A stretch of DNA of 48,983 nt from Caryophanales bacterium. Its GTDB lineage: Bacteria; Bacillota_I; Bacilli_A; RFN20; CAG-826. The stretch covers positions 1 to 48,983 of the forward strand of contig JALEUF010000150.1 of assembly GCA_022781015.1 (NCBI GenBank), read 5' to 3'. Each line of letters starts with the position of its first letter. The first letter of the stretch is position 1. Positions 16,271 to 24,395 of this stretch are shown in pieces. Below the pieces are notes generated by a model. That model made no database searches. It was not told the DNA's origin and worked only from the letters and a program-made list of their open reading frames with translations. Position numbers and translations under genes: made by a program.

Positions 16271-18931
16271 ATGGCAGAAAAGAAATATGTTTATTCCTTC
16301 AAAGAAGCCCATGAAGCCCATTTAGGCAAGGACATTCTTGGAGGAAAAGGCAACGGTCTAGCCGAGATGACTGCCGCTGGAGTAAATATTCCAGCTGGAT
16401 TCACCGTTACTACCGAAGCCTGCAATCTCTATTACGAATCCGGTAAAAAGATTCCTGATTTCGTTTGGGACGACGTTGTCGCCCACATCCATCAAATCGA
16501 AGAAATCGATGGAAAAGCCTTTGGTGGCGGAAAAGGATTACCTCTTCTAGTTTCTGTTAGATCTGGTGCCCGTATGTCCATGCCAGGCATGATGGATACA
16601 ATTCTTAACCTTGGTTTAAATGATGAAACCGTTAAAGAATTAGTCGAAGGAACCGGCAATGAAAGATTTGCTTGGGACTCCTATCGTCGTTTCATCTTGA
16701 TGTTCACCAACATCGCCAAAGGACATCCACGTACCAAGATGGATGCCATGCTTGACCAAATCAAGAAAGACAATGGCTACAAGCTTGATACCGAAGTCAC
16801 CGTTCCACAATTAAAGGAACTCGTAAAAGCCTACAAGGCCTACTACAAAGAAACATTTGGTGAAGATTTCCCAACCGATCCATATGTCCAATTAAAAGAA
16901 GCTATCGCCGCTGTCTTCCGCAGCTGGGACAACCCACGTGCTAACGTTTATCGTCAAATGAACGGTATCCCATATGAATGGGGAACCGCCGTTAACGTTC
17001 AAACCATGGTATTTGGTAACATGGGCGAAGATTCTGGTACTGGTGTTGCTTTCTCTAGAAACCCATCCACCGGTGAAAAGAAGATTTATGCAGAATTCTT
17101 ACCAAACGCTCAAGGCGAAGACGTCGTTGCTGGTGTACGTACCCCTCTCCACATCGAGGAACTCGAAAAGAGAATGCCAGAAGTCTATAAGCAATTCATG
17201 GAAACCATCAAGAGAATGGAAAACTACTTCCACGATATGCAAGACATGGAATACACCATCGAAAAAGGCAAGCTCTACTTCTTACAAACCCGTAATGGTA
17301 AAAGAACCGCCAGAGCTGCTTTAAAGATTGCCTGCGACTTAGTTGACGAAGGTTTAATCGATGAAAAGGAAGCTTGCTTAAGAGTCGAACCAAAGCAACT
17401 CAATGACTTGCTACACCCAACTTTCGACGAAGCTGACTTAAAGAAACACGAACCAATCTTAAAAGGTCTCCCAGCCTCCCCGGGTGCCGGAACCGGTAAG
17501 ATTGTCTTCACTGCTGAAGAATGTAAAGAATTACACGATAAGGGAGTTAAAGTTGTTCTCTGCCGTGCCGAAACTTCTCCAGAAGATATCATCGGTATGG
17601 TTAATTCCGAAGCTATCGTCACTGCTAGAGGTGGTATGACTAGCCACGCTGCCGTTGTTGCCCGTTCCATGGGTAAATGCTGCGTTGCAGGATGCACCGA
17701 TGCCATAATCAACGAAGAAGAAAAGACCATGAGCATTGGCGGCAAAGTCTATCACGAAGGTGATGTTATCTCCGTCAATGGTTCCACCGGTTACGTCTAT
17801 GAAGGCGAAATCAAGATGGTTCCAGCCGACTTAGGTGGCGACTTTGGCCGTATGATGGCTTGGGCCGATAAGTATCGTAGACTAAAGATCCGTGCTAACT
17901 GCAACACCCCACTTGATGCCGATAATGCACATCAATTCGGTGCCGAAGGTATTGGTCTATGCCGTACCGAACGTATGTTCTTTGCCGATGACCGTATCCT
18001 TAACATGCGTTCCATGATTCTTTCTGAAACAGTCGAACAACGTGAAGCTGCCCTAGAAAGAATCCGTCCATATCAAGTTGACGACTTCTACCATATGTAT
18101 ATGTCTGCACCAGACGATATGGTCTGCATCCGTTTACTCGATCCACCACTACACGAATTCTTACCAACTATCGATGATGCCAAAAACATCAAAGACTTAG
18201 CCGAAAAGCTTAATGTCTCCGAACAAAAGGTTCGCGATAGAATCAATCAATTACAACAAGCTAACCCAATGATGGGTTTCCGTGGTGTACGTCTATGCGT
18301 TGCCTATCCAGAAATCTATCGTATGCAAGCTACTGCTATCATCCAAGCTGCTATCAAAGCCAGCAAGGAATTAGGCAAAGATGTTGAACCTGAAATCATG
18401 ATTCCTCTCACCGGCGAATTAAAAGAATTCAAGTTTGCTAAGAACGTAGTTGTCGAAGCAGTCGAAAACGAAATGAAGAAGGAAGGCAAGACTCTTGTCT
18501 ACCACGTTGGTACCATGATCGAAGTTCCAAGGGGAGCTTTACAAGCTGGCAACATTGCCAAAGAAGCTGAATTCTTCTCCTTCGGAACCAACGACTTGAC
18601 CCAATTAACCATGGGCTTCTCCCGTGATGACTCCGGACAATTCTTAAATTACTACTATGACAAGAAGATTTATGAATTCGATCCATTCCAAACCATCGAC
18701 GTCGAAGGTGTTGGCGAATTAGTCAAGATTGCCGTCGAACGTGGCCGTGCAACTAGAAAAGACCTAGTAGTCGGTGTCTGTGGTGAAACCGGTGGCGATC
18801 CAGCTTCCATCATGTTCTATGATGCCGTTGGACTAGATTATGTCTCCTGTTCACCATTCCGTGTCCCACTTGCTAGACTTGCCGCTGCACAAGCTAACAT
18901 CGTTCACGAAAGAGAAAAAGCCGCTAAGTAA
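16271..18931 (+). CDS. ppdK: Pyruvate, phosphate dikinase
   Basis: Interconverts pyruvate + ATP + Pi with PEP + AMP + PPi; in such bacteria it often runs in the glycolytic direction in place of or beside pyruvate kinase. The 886-aa protein is full length: N-terminal ATP-grasp (SVRSGARMSMPGMMDT, residues ~90-110), the swivelling domain with phosphorylated His459 in GGMTSHAAVV, and the C-terminal TIM barrel with catalytic Cys837 in GVCGETGGDP. Strong ribosome site AGGAGG. Codon use is far richer in C-ending codons (ACC, GCC, ATC, TTC) than in flanking genes, the usual mark of very high expression. Monocistronic with its own terminator. Confidence 0.97.
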   Translation: MAEKKYVYSFKEAHEAHLGKDILGGKGNGLAEMTAAGVNIPAGFTVTTEACNLYYESGKKIPDFVWDDVVAHIHQIEEIDGKAFGGGKGLPLLVSVRSGARMSMPGMMDTILNLGLNDETVKELVEGTGNERFAWDSYRRFILMFTNIAKGHPRTKMDAMLDQIKKDNGYKLDTEVTVPQLKELVKAYKAYYKETFGEDFPTDPYVQLKEAIAAVFRSWDNPRANVYRQMNGIPYEWGTAVNVQTMVFGNMGEDSGTGVAFSRNPSTGEKKIYAEFLPNAQGEDVVAGVRTPLHIEELEKRMPEVYKQFMETIKRMENYFHDMQDMEYTIEKGKLYFLQTRNGKRTARAALKIACDLVDEGLIDEKEACLRVEPKQLNDLLHPTFDEADLKKHEPILKGLPASPGAGTGKIVFTAEECKELHDKGVKVVLCRAETSPEDIIGMVNSEAIVTARGGMTSHAAVVARSMGKCCVAGCTDAIINEEEKTMSIGGKVYHEGDVISVNGSTGYVYEGEIKMVPADLGGDFGRMMAWADKYRRLKIRANCNTPLDADNAHQFGAEGIGLCRTERMFFADDRILNMRSMILSETVEQREAALERIRPYQVDDFYHMYMSAPDDMVCIRLLDPPLHEFLPTIDDAKNIKDLAEKLNVSEQKVRDRINQLQQANPMMGFRGVRLCVAYPEIYRMQATAIIQAAIKASKELGKDVEPEIMIPLTGELKEFKFAKNVVVEAVENEMKKEGKTLVYHVGTMIEVPRGALQAGNIAKEAEFFSFGTNDLTQLTMGFSRDDSGQFLNYYYDKKIYEFDPFQTIDVEGVGELVKIAVERGRATRKDLVVGVCGETGGDPASIMFYDAVGLDYVSCSPFRVPLARLAAAQANIVHEREKAAK

Positions 18932-18955
18932 TTAGCTGGTTAAACAATCAAATTA

Positions 18956-18981
18956 GAGCTGCCGAAAGGTGGCTCTTTTTT
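18956..18981 (+). terminator. Terminator of ppdK
   Basis: GAGCTGCC, GAAA tetraloop, GGTGGCTC form an 8-bp stem with two G-U pairs, followed by TTTTTT. Confidence 0.88.
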
Positions 18982-19024
18982 ACTATTTAAATAATAAATA
19001 TGATGTAAGGGGTTAATCGAATTT

Positions 19025-19051
19025 AAAAAATGGCTAGTTTTTTGCTAGCCA
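19025..19051 (-). terminator. Terminator of glmU
   Basis: Minus strand: TGGCTAG, loop, CTAGCCA (19051-19031), followed by TTTTTT. It begins 7 bases past the glmU stop, so the short glmU is a finished gene rather than one broken by a late frameshift. Confidence 0.88.
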
Positions 19052-19057
19052 CTTAAT

Positions 19058-20041
19058 TTATTTCATTTCCGAATCTTTTAGGGTAATGCCCTTAAGATTT
19101 TTAAATTCAACAACGTTATCGTTTCCTATATGTACGTTATCTAAATATGTATTAGGACCTATAACGTTTCCTTCACCTATTGTAGAACCATTCATTATGA
19201 ATGTATTAGGCCTTATAGTCGTATCTGCTCCGACTGTTGAATCAGGAGAAATATATGTTGTTTCAGGATCTTCAATAGTTACTCCAGAAAGCATTAGTTC
19301 CTTATTGATTCTTTCTTGAATCTTTTTAGCAGCGATTGATAAATGATATCTATCATTAACACCCATTGTTTCATCTAAATCATCAATTGAGAATGAACCG
19401 ACTTTCTTGCCATCTCCTGCGAATAAGCCAATAACGTCGGTTAAATAATATTCATGAGCGGCATTTGATGGGGTCAGTCTATCTAGGTCCCTAAATAGTT
19501 CTTTATTGTCGAATACATACACCCCTGCATTAACTTCATTGATTTTAGCTTCTTCAGGCGTGCAGTCTCTTTGCTCGATAATTTTCTTAACTTGACCGTT
19601 TTCTAGATAAATACGTCCATATCCTGTAGGATCATCCATGAATGCGGTTAAAATGGTTAAATCATTGCCATTTTCTTCATGTGCCTTTAGCAAAGCACCT
19701 AAGGTTTTACTTGTTAATAAAGGGGTATCGCCGCAGCAAACAATAGTAATGCCATCTTTATCTTTTAAAACTGGAGCAGTCATCATAATGGCATGCCCGG
19801 TTCCTTTTTGTTCTTTTTGCCAGACAACTTTAGAGTCTTTAGAAACTATAGATGAAGTCATTTCTCCACCAAATCCAACGATGGTGACTATTTCTTCAAA
19901 CCCTAATGGTTTTAACGCTTCCAAAACATATTTGACCATTGGACGGCCTAAAATAGGAAAAGAGACTTTAGACATCTCATCTCTTTTGGATTTCATTCTA
20001 GTGCCCTTACCGGCCGCTAGTATTATTGCGTGTTTGTTCAT
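19058..20041 (-). CDS. glmU: GlmU-type UTP:GlcNAc-1-phosphate uridylyltransferase, lacking the acetyltransferase region
   Basis: Makes UDP-GlcNAc, the entry point to peptidoglycan. The 327-aa protein has the nucleotidyltransferase domain with LAAGKGTRM (8-16), QKEQKGTGHA, CGDTPLL and INEVNAGVY. After about residue 260 only a few hexapeptide turns follow (ISPDSTVGADTTI, IGEGNVIGP). Typical bifunctional GlmU is ~455 aa; the part carrying the acetyl-CoA site and catalytic His is absent, and a terminator follows at once. GlcN-1-P acetylation must come from another protein or route. Start: GGAGG eight bases upstream, and ATGA overlap with ispE. Confidence 0.9.
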   Translation of the reverse strand: MNKHAIILAAGKGTRMKSKRDEMSKVSFPILGRPMVKYVLEALKPLGFEEIVTIVGFGGEMTSSIVSKDSKVVWQKEQKGTGHAIMMTAPVLKDKDGITIVCCGDTPLLTSKTLGALLKAHEENGNDLTILTAFMDDPTGYGRIYLENGQVKKIIEQRDCTPEEAKINEVNAGVYVFDNKELFRDLDRLTPSNAAHEYYLTDVIGLFAGDGKKVGSFSIDDLDETMGVNDRYHLSIAAKKIQERINKELMLSGVTIEDPETTYISPDSTVGADTTIRPNTFIMNGSTIGEGNVIGPNTYLDNVHIGNDNVVEFKNLKGITLKDSEMK

Positions 20042-20895
20042 TTATTAGCTCCTCCCATAAGTGTTTTAGTCAAAACGGAAATGTATCCAAGCTTTTCATA
20101 TTTCCTTTGGGCCTCTTTCATTTTCTTAAGGTCAAAAGACATAGCAAATAAGCTAGATCCGGATCCTGACATTGAGACTATTTTAAACCCATCCTTGACT
20201 AATGAGGAATATATTTCCCCTACTTTAGGCAAAAGATAGACTGCAGGAGGCATTAAATCATTGCCGATACTTCTAGCAATTAGATTCTCATCAGCAGTTT
20301 CTAAACCTTTTATAACACCCTCTGTATCAATACGGATGCTCTCTCCTTTATAGTTAGAATAAACTTCTTTTGTAGATAAGCCTTCTTCTGGTTTAACAAT
20401 TAATACATAAAAAGGCTTTAATAGCTTAATGGGTTCGTTCTTTTCTCCGATTCCCCCAACTCTAGAAGGGATGTTATGGATGAAAAACGGAACATCTGCC
20501 CCAATTGTTAATCCAATCTCACATAATTGTTCATCGGAAAGATTGAGTTTAAGCATCTTGTTTAATGCGATTAAGACAGCAGCAGCATTAGAAGAACCAC
20601 CACCTAGTCCAGCAGCAAAAGGAATCTCTTTATGAATATGGATAAGGAAATTTTCTTTGAATCCGCATGCTTTTCTTAAGGCGTCAGTAGCTTTTTTGCA
20701 TAGATTAGCTTTAGCGCTCATTAAACGGAAATCATCGCAAGTAATATAGGTGTCGTTGCTATAAATCTTGTTTATTTCAATGACATCATGCAATTCCAAA
20801 GGAAGGTTTATCATGTCTAATTCATGATACCCATCATCTAATGTTCCCAATATTTTTAACGAAAGATTAATCTTGGCGTATGACTTAATGTCCAT
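20038..20895 (-). CDS. ispE: 4-(cytidine 5'-diphospho)-2-C-methyl-D-erythritol kinase
   Basis: Fourth step of the MEP isoprenoid route, feeding undecaprenyl phosphate. The 285-aa GHMP kinase begins SYAKINLSLKILG, has the phosphate loop PFAAGLGGGSSNAA (92-105) and the IGADVPFF segment, and ends with the third motif VSMSGSGSSLFA. Overlaps glmU by ATGA; 10 bases from the rsmA stop. The ribosome site is weak (AAGGA). Confidence 0.96.
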   Translation of the reverse strand: MDIKSYAKINLSLKILGTLDDGYHELDMINLPLELHDVIEINKIYSNDTYITCDDFRLMSAKANLCKKATDALRKACGFKENFLIHIHKEIPFAAGLGGGSSNAAAVLIALNKMLKLNLSDEQLCEIGLTIGADVPFFIHNIPSRVGGIGEKNEPIKLLKPFYVLIVKPEEGLSTKEVYSNYKGESIRIDTEGVIKGLETADENLIARSIGNDLMPPAVYLLPKVGEIYSSLVKDGFKIVSMSGSGSSLFAMSFDLKKMKEAQRKYEKLGYISVLTKTLMGGANK

Positions 20896-20905
20896 ATATA
20901 AATCC

Positions 20906-21715
20906 TTATTTTAATAACTGTTTTCTATTTGATAAAAGAAGATATTGCTCAGGGGAAATTTGCTCTGGCCTATAATTTAATGGAATATTGCATTCTTGAA
21001 GCAAGGCTTTCGTTTTGTCTTCATCTTGTAATAAATCCTTCAAATTATTGTAGATTGTTTTCCTCCGTTTTAAAAATAGCGACTGAGATAGTTTATACGC
21101 TTTAAGGACGTTTTCATCAAAATTCGTATCTAAATCTATTTTTATGACTGTTGAATCAACATGCGGACGAGGGGAAAAGCAATTCTTGTTAACATTAAAT
21201 AGCTTTGTTGTTTTCCCTCTTAAAGTAAGAAGAATGTTTAAAGGGGAATAATCCTTGGTATTTGTTTTTGCTAATATTCTATCAGCTGCTTCCTTTTGAA
21301 TCATAAAGACAAACCTAGTAGCGTTCTTTGCTTCTAGTAAAGCCTTTTCTATCAAAGCAGACGTAATGTAATAGGGTAAATTACCAACAACTTTAGAATA
21401 GGATGAATAATCAATTTTCAGCGCATTTCCCATTTCAATTTTTAAAAATTCATTGTTTTGGAAGTCGTTTTTTAATTTGGTAATCATAGCTTCGTCTATA
21501 TCAACAAGAGTTGCTTTTGCAGGTCCAAAAGATAAATAGTAAGACAACGAACCAGCCCCACAACCAATCTCTAAAACATTATCTTTTTCAGTTAATTCAA
21601 GACTAGAAACAATAAGGGAGGCCTTTTCTTTGTCGATAAGAAAATTTTGGCCAACTTCTTTTTTGGCAAGGAATTTTAATTGTTCTATTTCTTCAAAATA
21701 TTTATTTGCATCCAT
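20906..21715 (-). CDS. rsmA: 16S rRNA dimethyladenosine transferase RsmA (KsgA)
   Basis: Dimethylates A1518 and A1519 (E. coli numbering) in helix 45 of 16S rRNA. The 269-aa protein has KEVGQNFLID near the N-terminus, SAM motif I VLEIGCGAGSLSYYL, the acidic VDID loop and the catalytic NLPYYITSALI. It overlaps the 3' end of rnmV by 14 bases in a different frame, the same rnmV-rsmA pairing as in Bacillus. Confidence 0.97.
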   Translation of the reverse strand: MDANKYFEEIEQLKFLAKKEVGQNFLIDKEKASLIVSSLELTEKDNVLEIGCGAGSLSYYLSFGPAKATLVDIDEAMITKLKNDFQNNEFLKIEMGNALKIDYSSYSKVVGNLPYYITSALIEKALLEAKNATRFVFMIQKEAADRILAKTNTKDYSPLNILLTLRGKTTKLFNVNKNCFSPRPHVDSTVIKIDLDTNFDENVLKAYKLSQSLFLKRRKTIYNNLKDLLQDEDKTKALLQECNIPLNYRPEQISPEQYLLLSNRKQLLK

Positions 21716-22244
21716 TAATAAATTCCTCCAATTGTTTCCTATCTATATTCATTGCATTTAGTCTTTTTAACAATGTCTTTCCGTTTCCGTATCCTAAATG
21801 GAAATGAGCCTCTACATTTTCTTTGTTAACCCTGCTATTCTCACCTACTAGCTTAAGTTCAAGAAGGTCTAAATAGGTTAGATTTCCTGGAGTAGGCGAT
21901 TTAGTAATAGTAATGTGCGACAAGGCATCTAGAATTGTTTCCTTATCAGACTCCGCTACCCCAACCTTATGATGTTTGATGGCTTTTTCTTTTGGAATAT
22001 AAGCGTGTTTTAAATTTGGAATATGTTGATCTAGCACATCCCTTATCCTTTTTCCTGGATAATCTGGATCGGTTAATACTATAACGTCTTTCCTTTTCGA
22101 TGCCTCTAAAATGTAGTCTATTGTTTCACGTGGAACGTCTGAGCCATTGGTGGTAACTATCTCCGCATCAAGAAAAGAAGTCAATAAGGATACATCGGTA
22201 GTGCCTTCTACTACAATTAGGGCATTTATCACTGTCTTGCTCAT
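21702..22244 (-). CDS. rnmV: Ribonuclease M5
   Basis: Toprim nuclease that makes the final cuts of 5S rRNA in low-GC Gram-positives. The 180-aa protein has the Toprim motifs ALIVVEGTTD (catalytic Glu) and VLTDPDYPGKRIR (DxD) plus KHAYIPKEKAI and HHKVGVAESD. Start overlaps the tatD stop as ATGA. Its 5' half contains one parS-like site (22122-22137), and a second lies just before its start inside tatD. Confidence 0.96.
   Translation of the reverse strand: MSKTVINALIVVEGTTDVSLLTSFLDAEIVTTNGSDVPRETIDYILEASKRKDVIVLTDPDYPGKRIRDVLDQHIPNLKHAYIPKEKAIKHHKVGVAESDKETILDALSHITITKSPTPGNLTYLDLLELKLVGENSRVNKENVEAHFHLGYGNGKTLLKRLNAMNIDRKQLEEFINGCK
22122..22137. other. parS: parS-like centromere site 1
   Basis: TGTTTCACGTGGAACG. 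Its reverse complement CGTTCCACGTGAAACA matches the ParB/Spo0J consensus TGTTNCACGTGAAACA at 15 of 16 bases, with an intact CACGTG centre. Lies inside rnmV, about 5.5 kb from dnaA. Confidence 0.85.
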
Positions 22245-23017
22245 GGTTTCACGTGGAACAATTTATAGAAATTGTCTTGTATTTTTTTGCTTAAAATGTC
22301 AAGAGAAATTTCCTTAATTTCTGACATTTGTCTTACTATATATGGGATGTATTCTGGATAATTTGTTTGGCCCCTAAACGGAACCGGAGGTAAATAAGGG
22401 CAGTCGGTTTCTGAAAGAATTCTATCAATAGAAACTTCTTTGACACACTGTTTTGGAACGATTGAATTCTTATATGTTATAGGCCCATCAAAGCCAAAAT
22501 AATAACCTAGCTTTTCAAATTCCTTCATCATTTCTACCGAGCCAGAATAGCAATGTAAAACGCCTTTTGCTTGAGGCGTGTATTCTTTTAATATATCAAA
22601 AGTGTCTTGAACGGCTTCTCTACAATGGATTGAAACAGGCAAGTCAAGTTCGTCCGCCATTTTTAGTTGCTTGATAAACCATATTTTTTGGTTATCCCTA
22701 TCCTTTTGCTCTTTATACCAATGATAATCTAATCCGATTTCTCCAATGGCTATGACTTTTGGGTTTTTGCAGAGTTCTTTTATTTTGTTTAGATTATCAT
22801 CGCTTACATTTTCTAAATTTTCAGGATGAAATCCGATGGCAGCATAGACCCCTTCATGTCTAGAGGCGATTTCTATAGCCTTTAATGAACTTTCTAAGTC
22901 ATATCCGACAACTAAAATAGTAGTAACCCCTGCTTTAAATGAAGATGCAACTACTTCATCTACATTATCTTTGAATCTTTCATCATTAAGATGACAATGC
23001 GAATCAACAAAATTCAT
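22241..23017 (-). CDS. tatD: TatD-family metal-dependent hydrolase
   Basis: A 258-aa TIM-barrel metal hydrolase/DNase of the YabD type, probably acting in DNA or tRNA turnover. It starts MNFVDSHCHL, which carries the first metal His pair, followed by AIGFHPEN, IGEIGLDYHW, PVSIHCREA, GVLHCYSG and ETDCPYLPP. I chose the Met at 23017 because the family starts there; the stop of mnmE (TGA) ends one base before it. A start at 23053 would add 12 unrelated residues inside mnmE. Stop overlaps rnmV. Confidence 0.95.
   Translation of the reverse strand: MNFVDSHCHLNDERFKDNVDEVVASSFKAGVTTILVVGYDLESSLKAIEIASRHEGVYAAIGFHPENLENVSDDNLNKIKELCKNPKVIAIGEIGLDYHWYKEQKDRDNQKIWFIKQLKMADELDLPVSIHCREAVQDTFDILKEYTPQAKGVLHCYSGSVEMMKEFEKLGYYFGFDGPITYKNSIVPKQCVKEVSIDRILSETDCPYLPPVPFRGQTNYPEYIPYIVRQMSEIKEISLDILSKKIQDNFYKLFHVKP
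22245..22260. other. parS: parS-like centromere site 2
   Basis: GGTTTCACGTGGAACA. Its reverse complement TGTTCCACGTGAAACC matches the consensus at 15 of 16 bases. It is 107 bases from site 1 in the same orientation, inside the 3' end of tatD next to the rnmV start codon. Confidence 0.85.
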
Positions 23018-23018
23018 T

Positions 23019-24338
23019 TCATTTCCCCACACAGAATCTAGAGAAGATTTCATCGCTTAAATCATGGGTTGGATCTTCTCCGAATAATTCTCTTACATAG
23101 TTATATGCATTAAGCAAAGAAGAGGAAATTAGATCAATGGGCTGCCTAGATTTACAATCTGAGATAATTTGTTCTAGTTCGGAATCTATTTTTCTTAATA
23201 AAGATAATTCCCTTTCATTTGAAAAAGATGGATTGGAAAAAGATTTCTCACTTAGATTAAGAGAATCAAACATCGCCTTTTTCAAAGGCTCAATATCCTT
23301 TTTTATAGCGGAGATATATACATACCCCTCTTCTTTTTTGTCCATCAAATCAGATTTGTTTTTGATTTTTAATAGGATTTTTCCCTTGCTAAGTTCTTCT
23401 ATTTCCTTTTCAAAAGAGCAATCCCGTGTATCAGAAATCAATAAAACCATATCTGAATCAGCAATAGATTTCTTACTTCTTTCGATACCTATGTTTTCAA
23501 CAACTTCATTGCTTTCTCTAATGCCTGCTGTATCTAGCAATATAAAAGGTACTCCATTAAAAGAGCAATAGCCTTCTATTACATCTCTAGTTGTACCTGG
23601 GATTGGAGTTACAATAGCCTTATCTTCATTTAATAAGGCATTTAGGATTGAGGACTTGCCGACATTAGGTTCTCCTACAATTGCAACCTTTACTCCTTCT
23701 CTAATTATCTTTCCTTCATTTCCTTCTTTTATAAGGGTAGACAAAGAAGAACGTAATTCATTACAAGAAGATATAACGTCTTCATAACTAGTTTCTTCAA
23801 TATCTTCGTATTCAGGGAAATCAATATTTACTTCTAGTTTTGCCAAAAGCTCACTAATTTTATTTTTTAAAGGAGTTAATAAAGGCGATACTTTTCCTAA
23901 ATAAGAAAGAAGAGCAAGGTCTTTTGCTTCTTTAGTAGACGCATTAATTAAATCATTCACACTTTCGGCTTCAATTAAATCCATCTTGCCGAAATAGAAC
24001 GCCCTGGCAGAAAATTCCCCTCTTTCCGCATATCTAACCCCGTTAGAAAGAAAGGCTTCTACTATTTCTTTTACTATAACCATTGAACCGTGACAAGTTA
24101 TCTCAACCACCTCTTCTCCAGTCATAGAACATTCTGGTTCGTAACAAAAAAGCATTACATCATCTATTGGTTTATTTTTAAAAATAATAGACCCATGTAT
24201 CATTTTTCTTTTAAAACCAGCACCAATTTCTTTATTTATGAACTTGGAGACGATACCAAAAAGACCATCGCCACTAAGACGAAGCAAAGCCAAGGCTGAT
24301 TTAAATGGAGGTGTCGCTAAAGCAATAATTGGTTCCAT
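23019..24338 (-). CDS. mnmE: tRNA uridine-5-carboxymethylaminomethyl GTPase MnmE
   Basis: With MnmG it builds the cmnm5 group at wobble U34 of several tRNAs. The 439-aa protein has the folate-binding N-domain (GEFSARAFYFGKMDLIEAE), the inserted G-domain with G1 GEPNVGKS (222-229), PGTTRD, DTAGI and NKSD, and the C-terminal FCVGK with the catalytic Cys. Unusually, no ribosome site is present: TATAAT on the minus strand ends 7 bases before the ATG, so the message may be leaderless. mnmG (gidA), which usually follows, is absent; tatD comes next. Confidence 0.96.
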   Translation of the reverse strand: MEPIIALATPPFKSALALLRLSGDGLFGIVSKFINKEIGAGFKRKMIHGSIIFKNKPIDDVMLFCYEPECSMTGEEVVEITCHGSMVIVKEIVEAFLSNGVRYAERGEFSARAFYFGKMDLIEAESVNDLINASTKEAKDLALLSYLGKVSPLLTPLKNKISELLAKLEVNIDFPEYEDIEETSYEDVISSCNELRSSLSTLIKEGNEGKIIREGVKVAIVGEPNVGKSSILNALLNEDKAIVTPIPGTTRDVIEGYCSFNGVPFILLDTAGIRESNEVVENIGIERSKKSIADSDMVLLISDTRDCSFEKEIEELSKGKILLKIKNKSDLMDKKEEGYVYISAIKKDIEPLKKAMFDSLNLSEKSFSNPSFSNERELSLLRKIDSELEQIISDCKSRQPIDLISSSLLNAYNYVRELFGEDPTHDLSDEIFSRFCVGK

Positions 24339-24345
24339 CTTCTAA

Positions 24346-24351
24346 ATTATA
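24346..24351 (-). promoter_or_regulatory. -10 box of mnmE, leaderless arrangement
   Basis: Perfect TATAAT on the minus strand with TTAGAAG between it and the ATG at 24338, so RNA would begin at or within a base or two of the start codon. The -35 is poor and would overlap the jag terminator. Confidence 0.4.
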
Positions 24352-24357
24352 ATCCAT

Positions 24358-24389
24358 ATATAAGAATAAAGGCTGACGAATCAGCCTTT
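24358..24389 (-). terminator. Terminator between jag and mnmE
   Basis: Minus strand: AAAGGCTGA, TTCG tetraloop, TCAGCCTTT (24389-24368), then ATTCTTATATA. A perfect 9-bp stem with an ultrastable UUCG loop but a broken U-run, so it may be partly read through into mnmE. Confidence 0.7.
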
Positions 24390-24395
24390 AATTAA

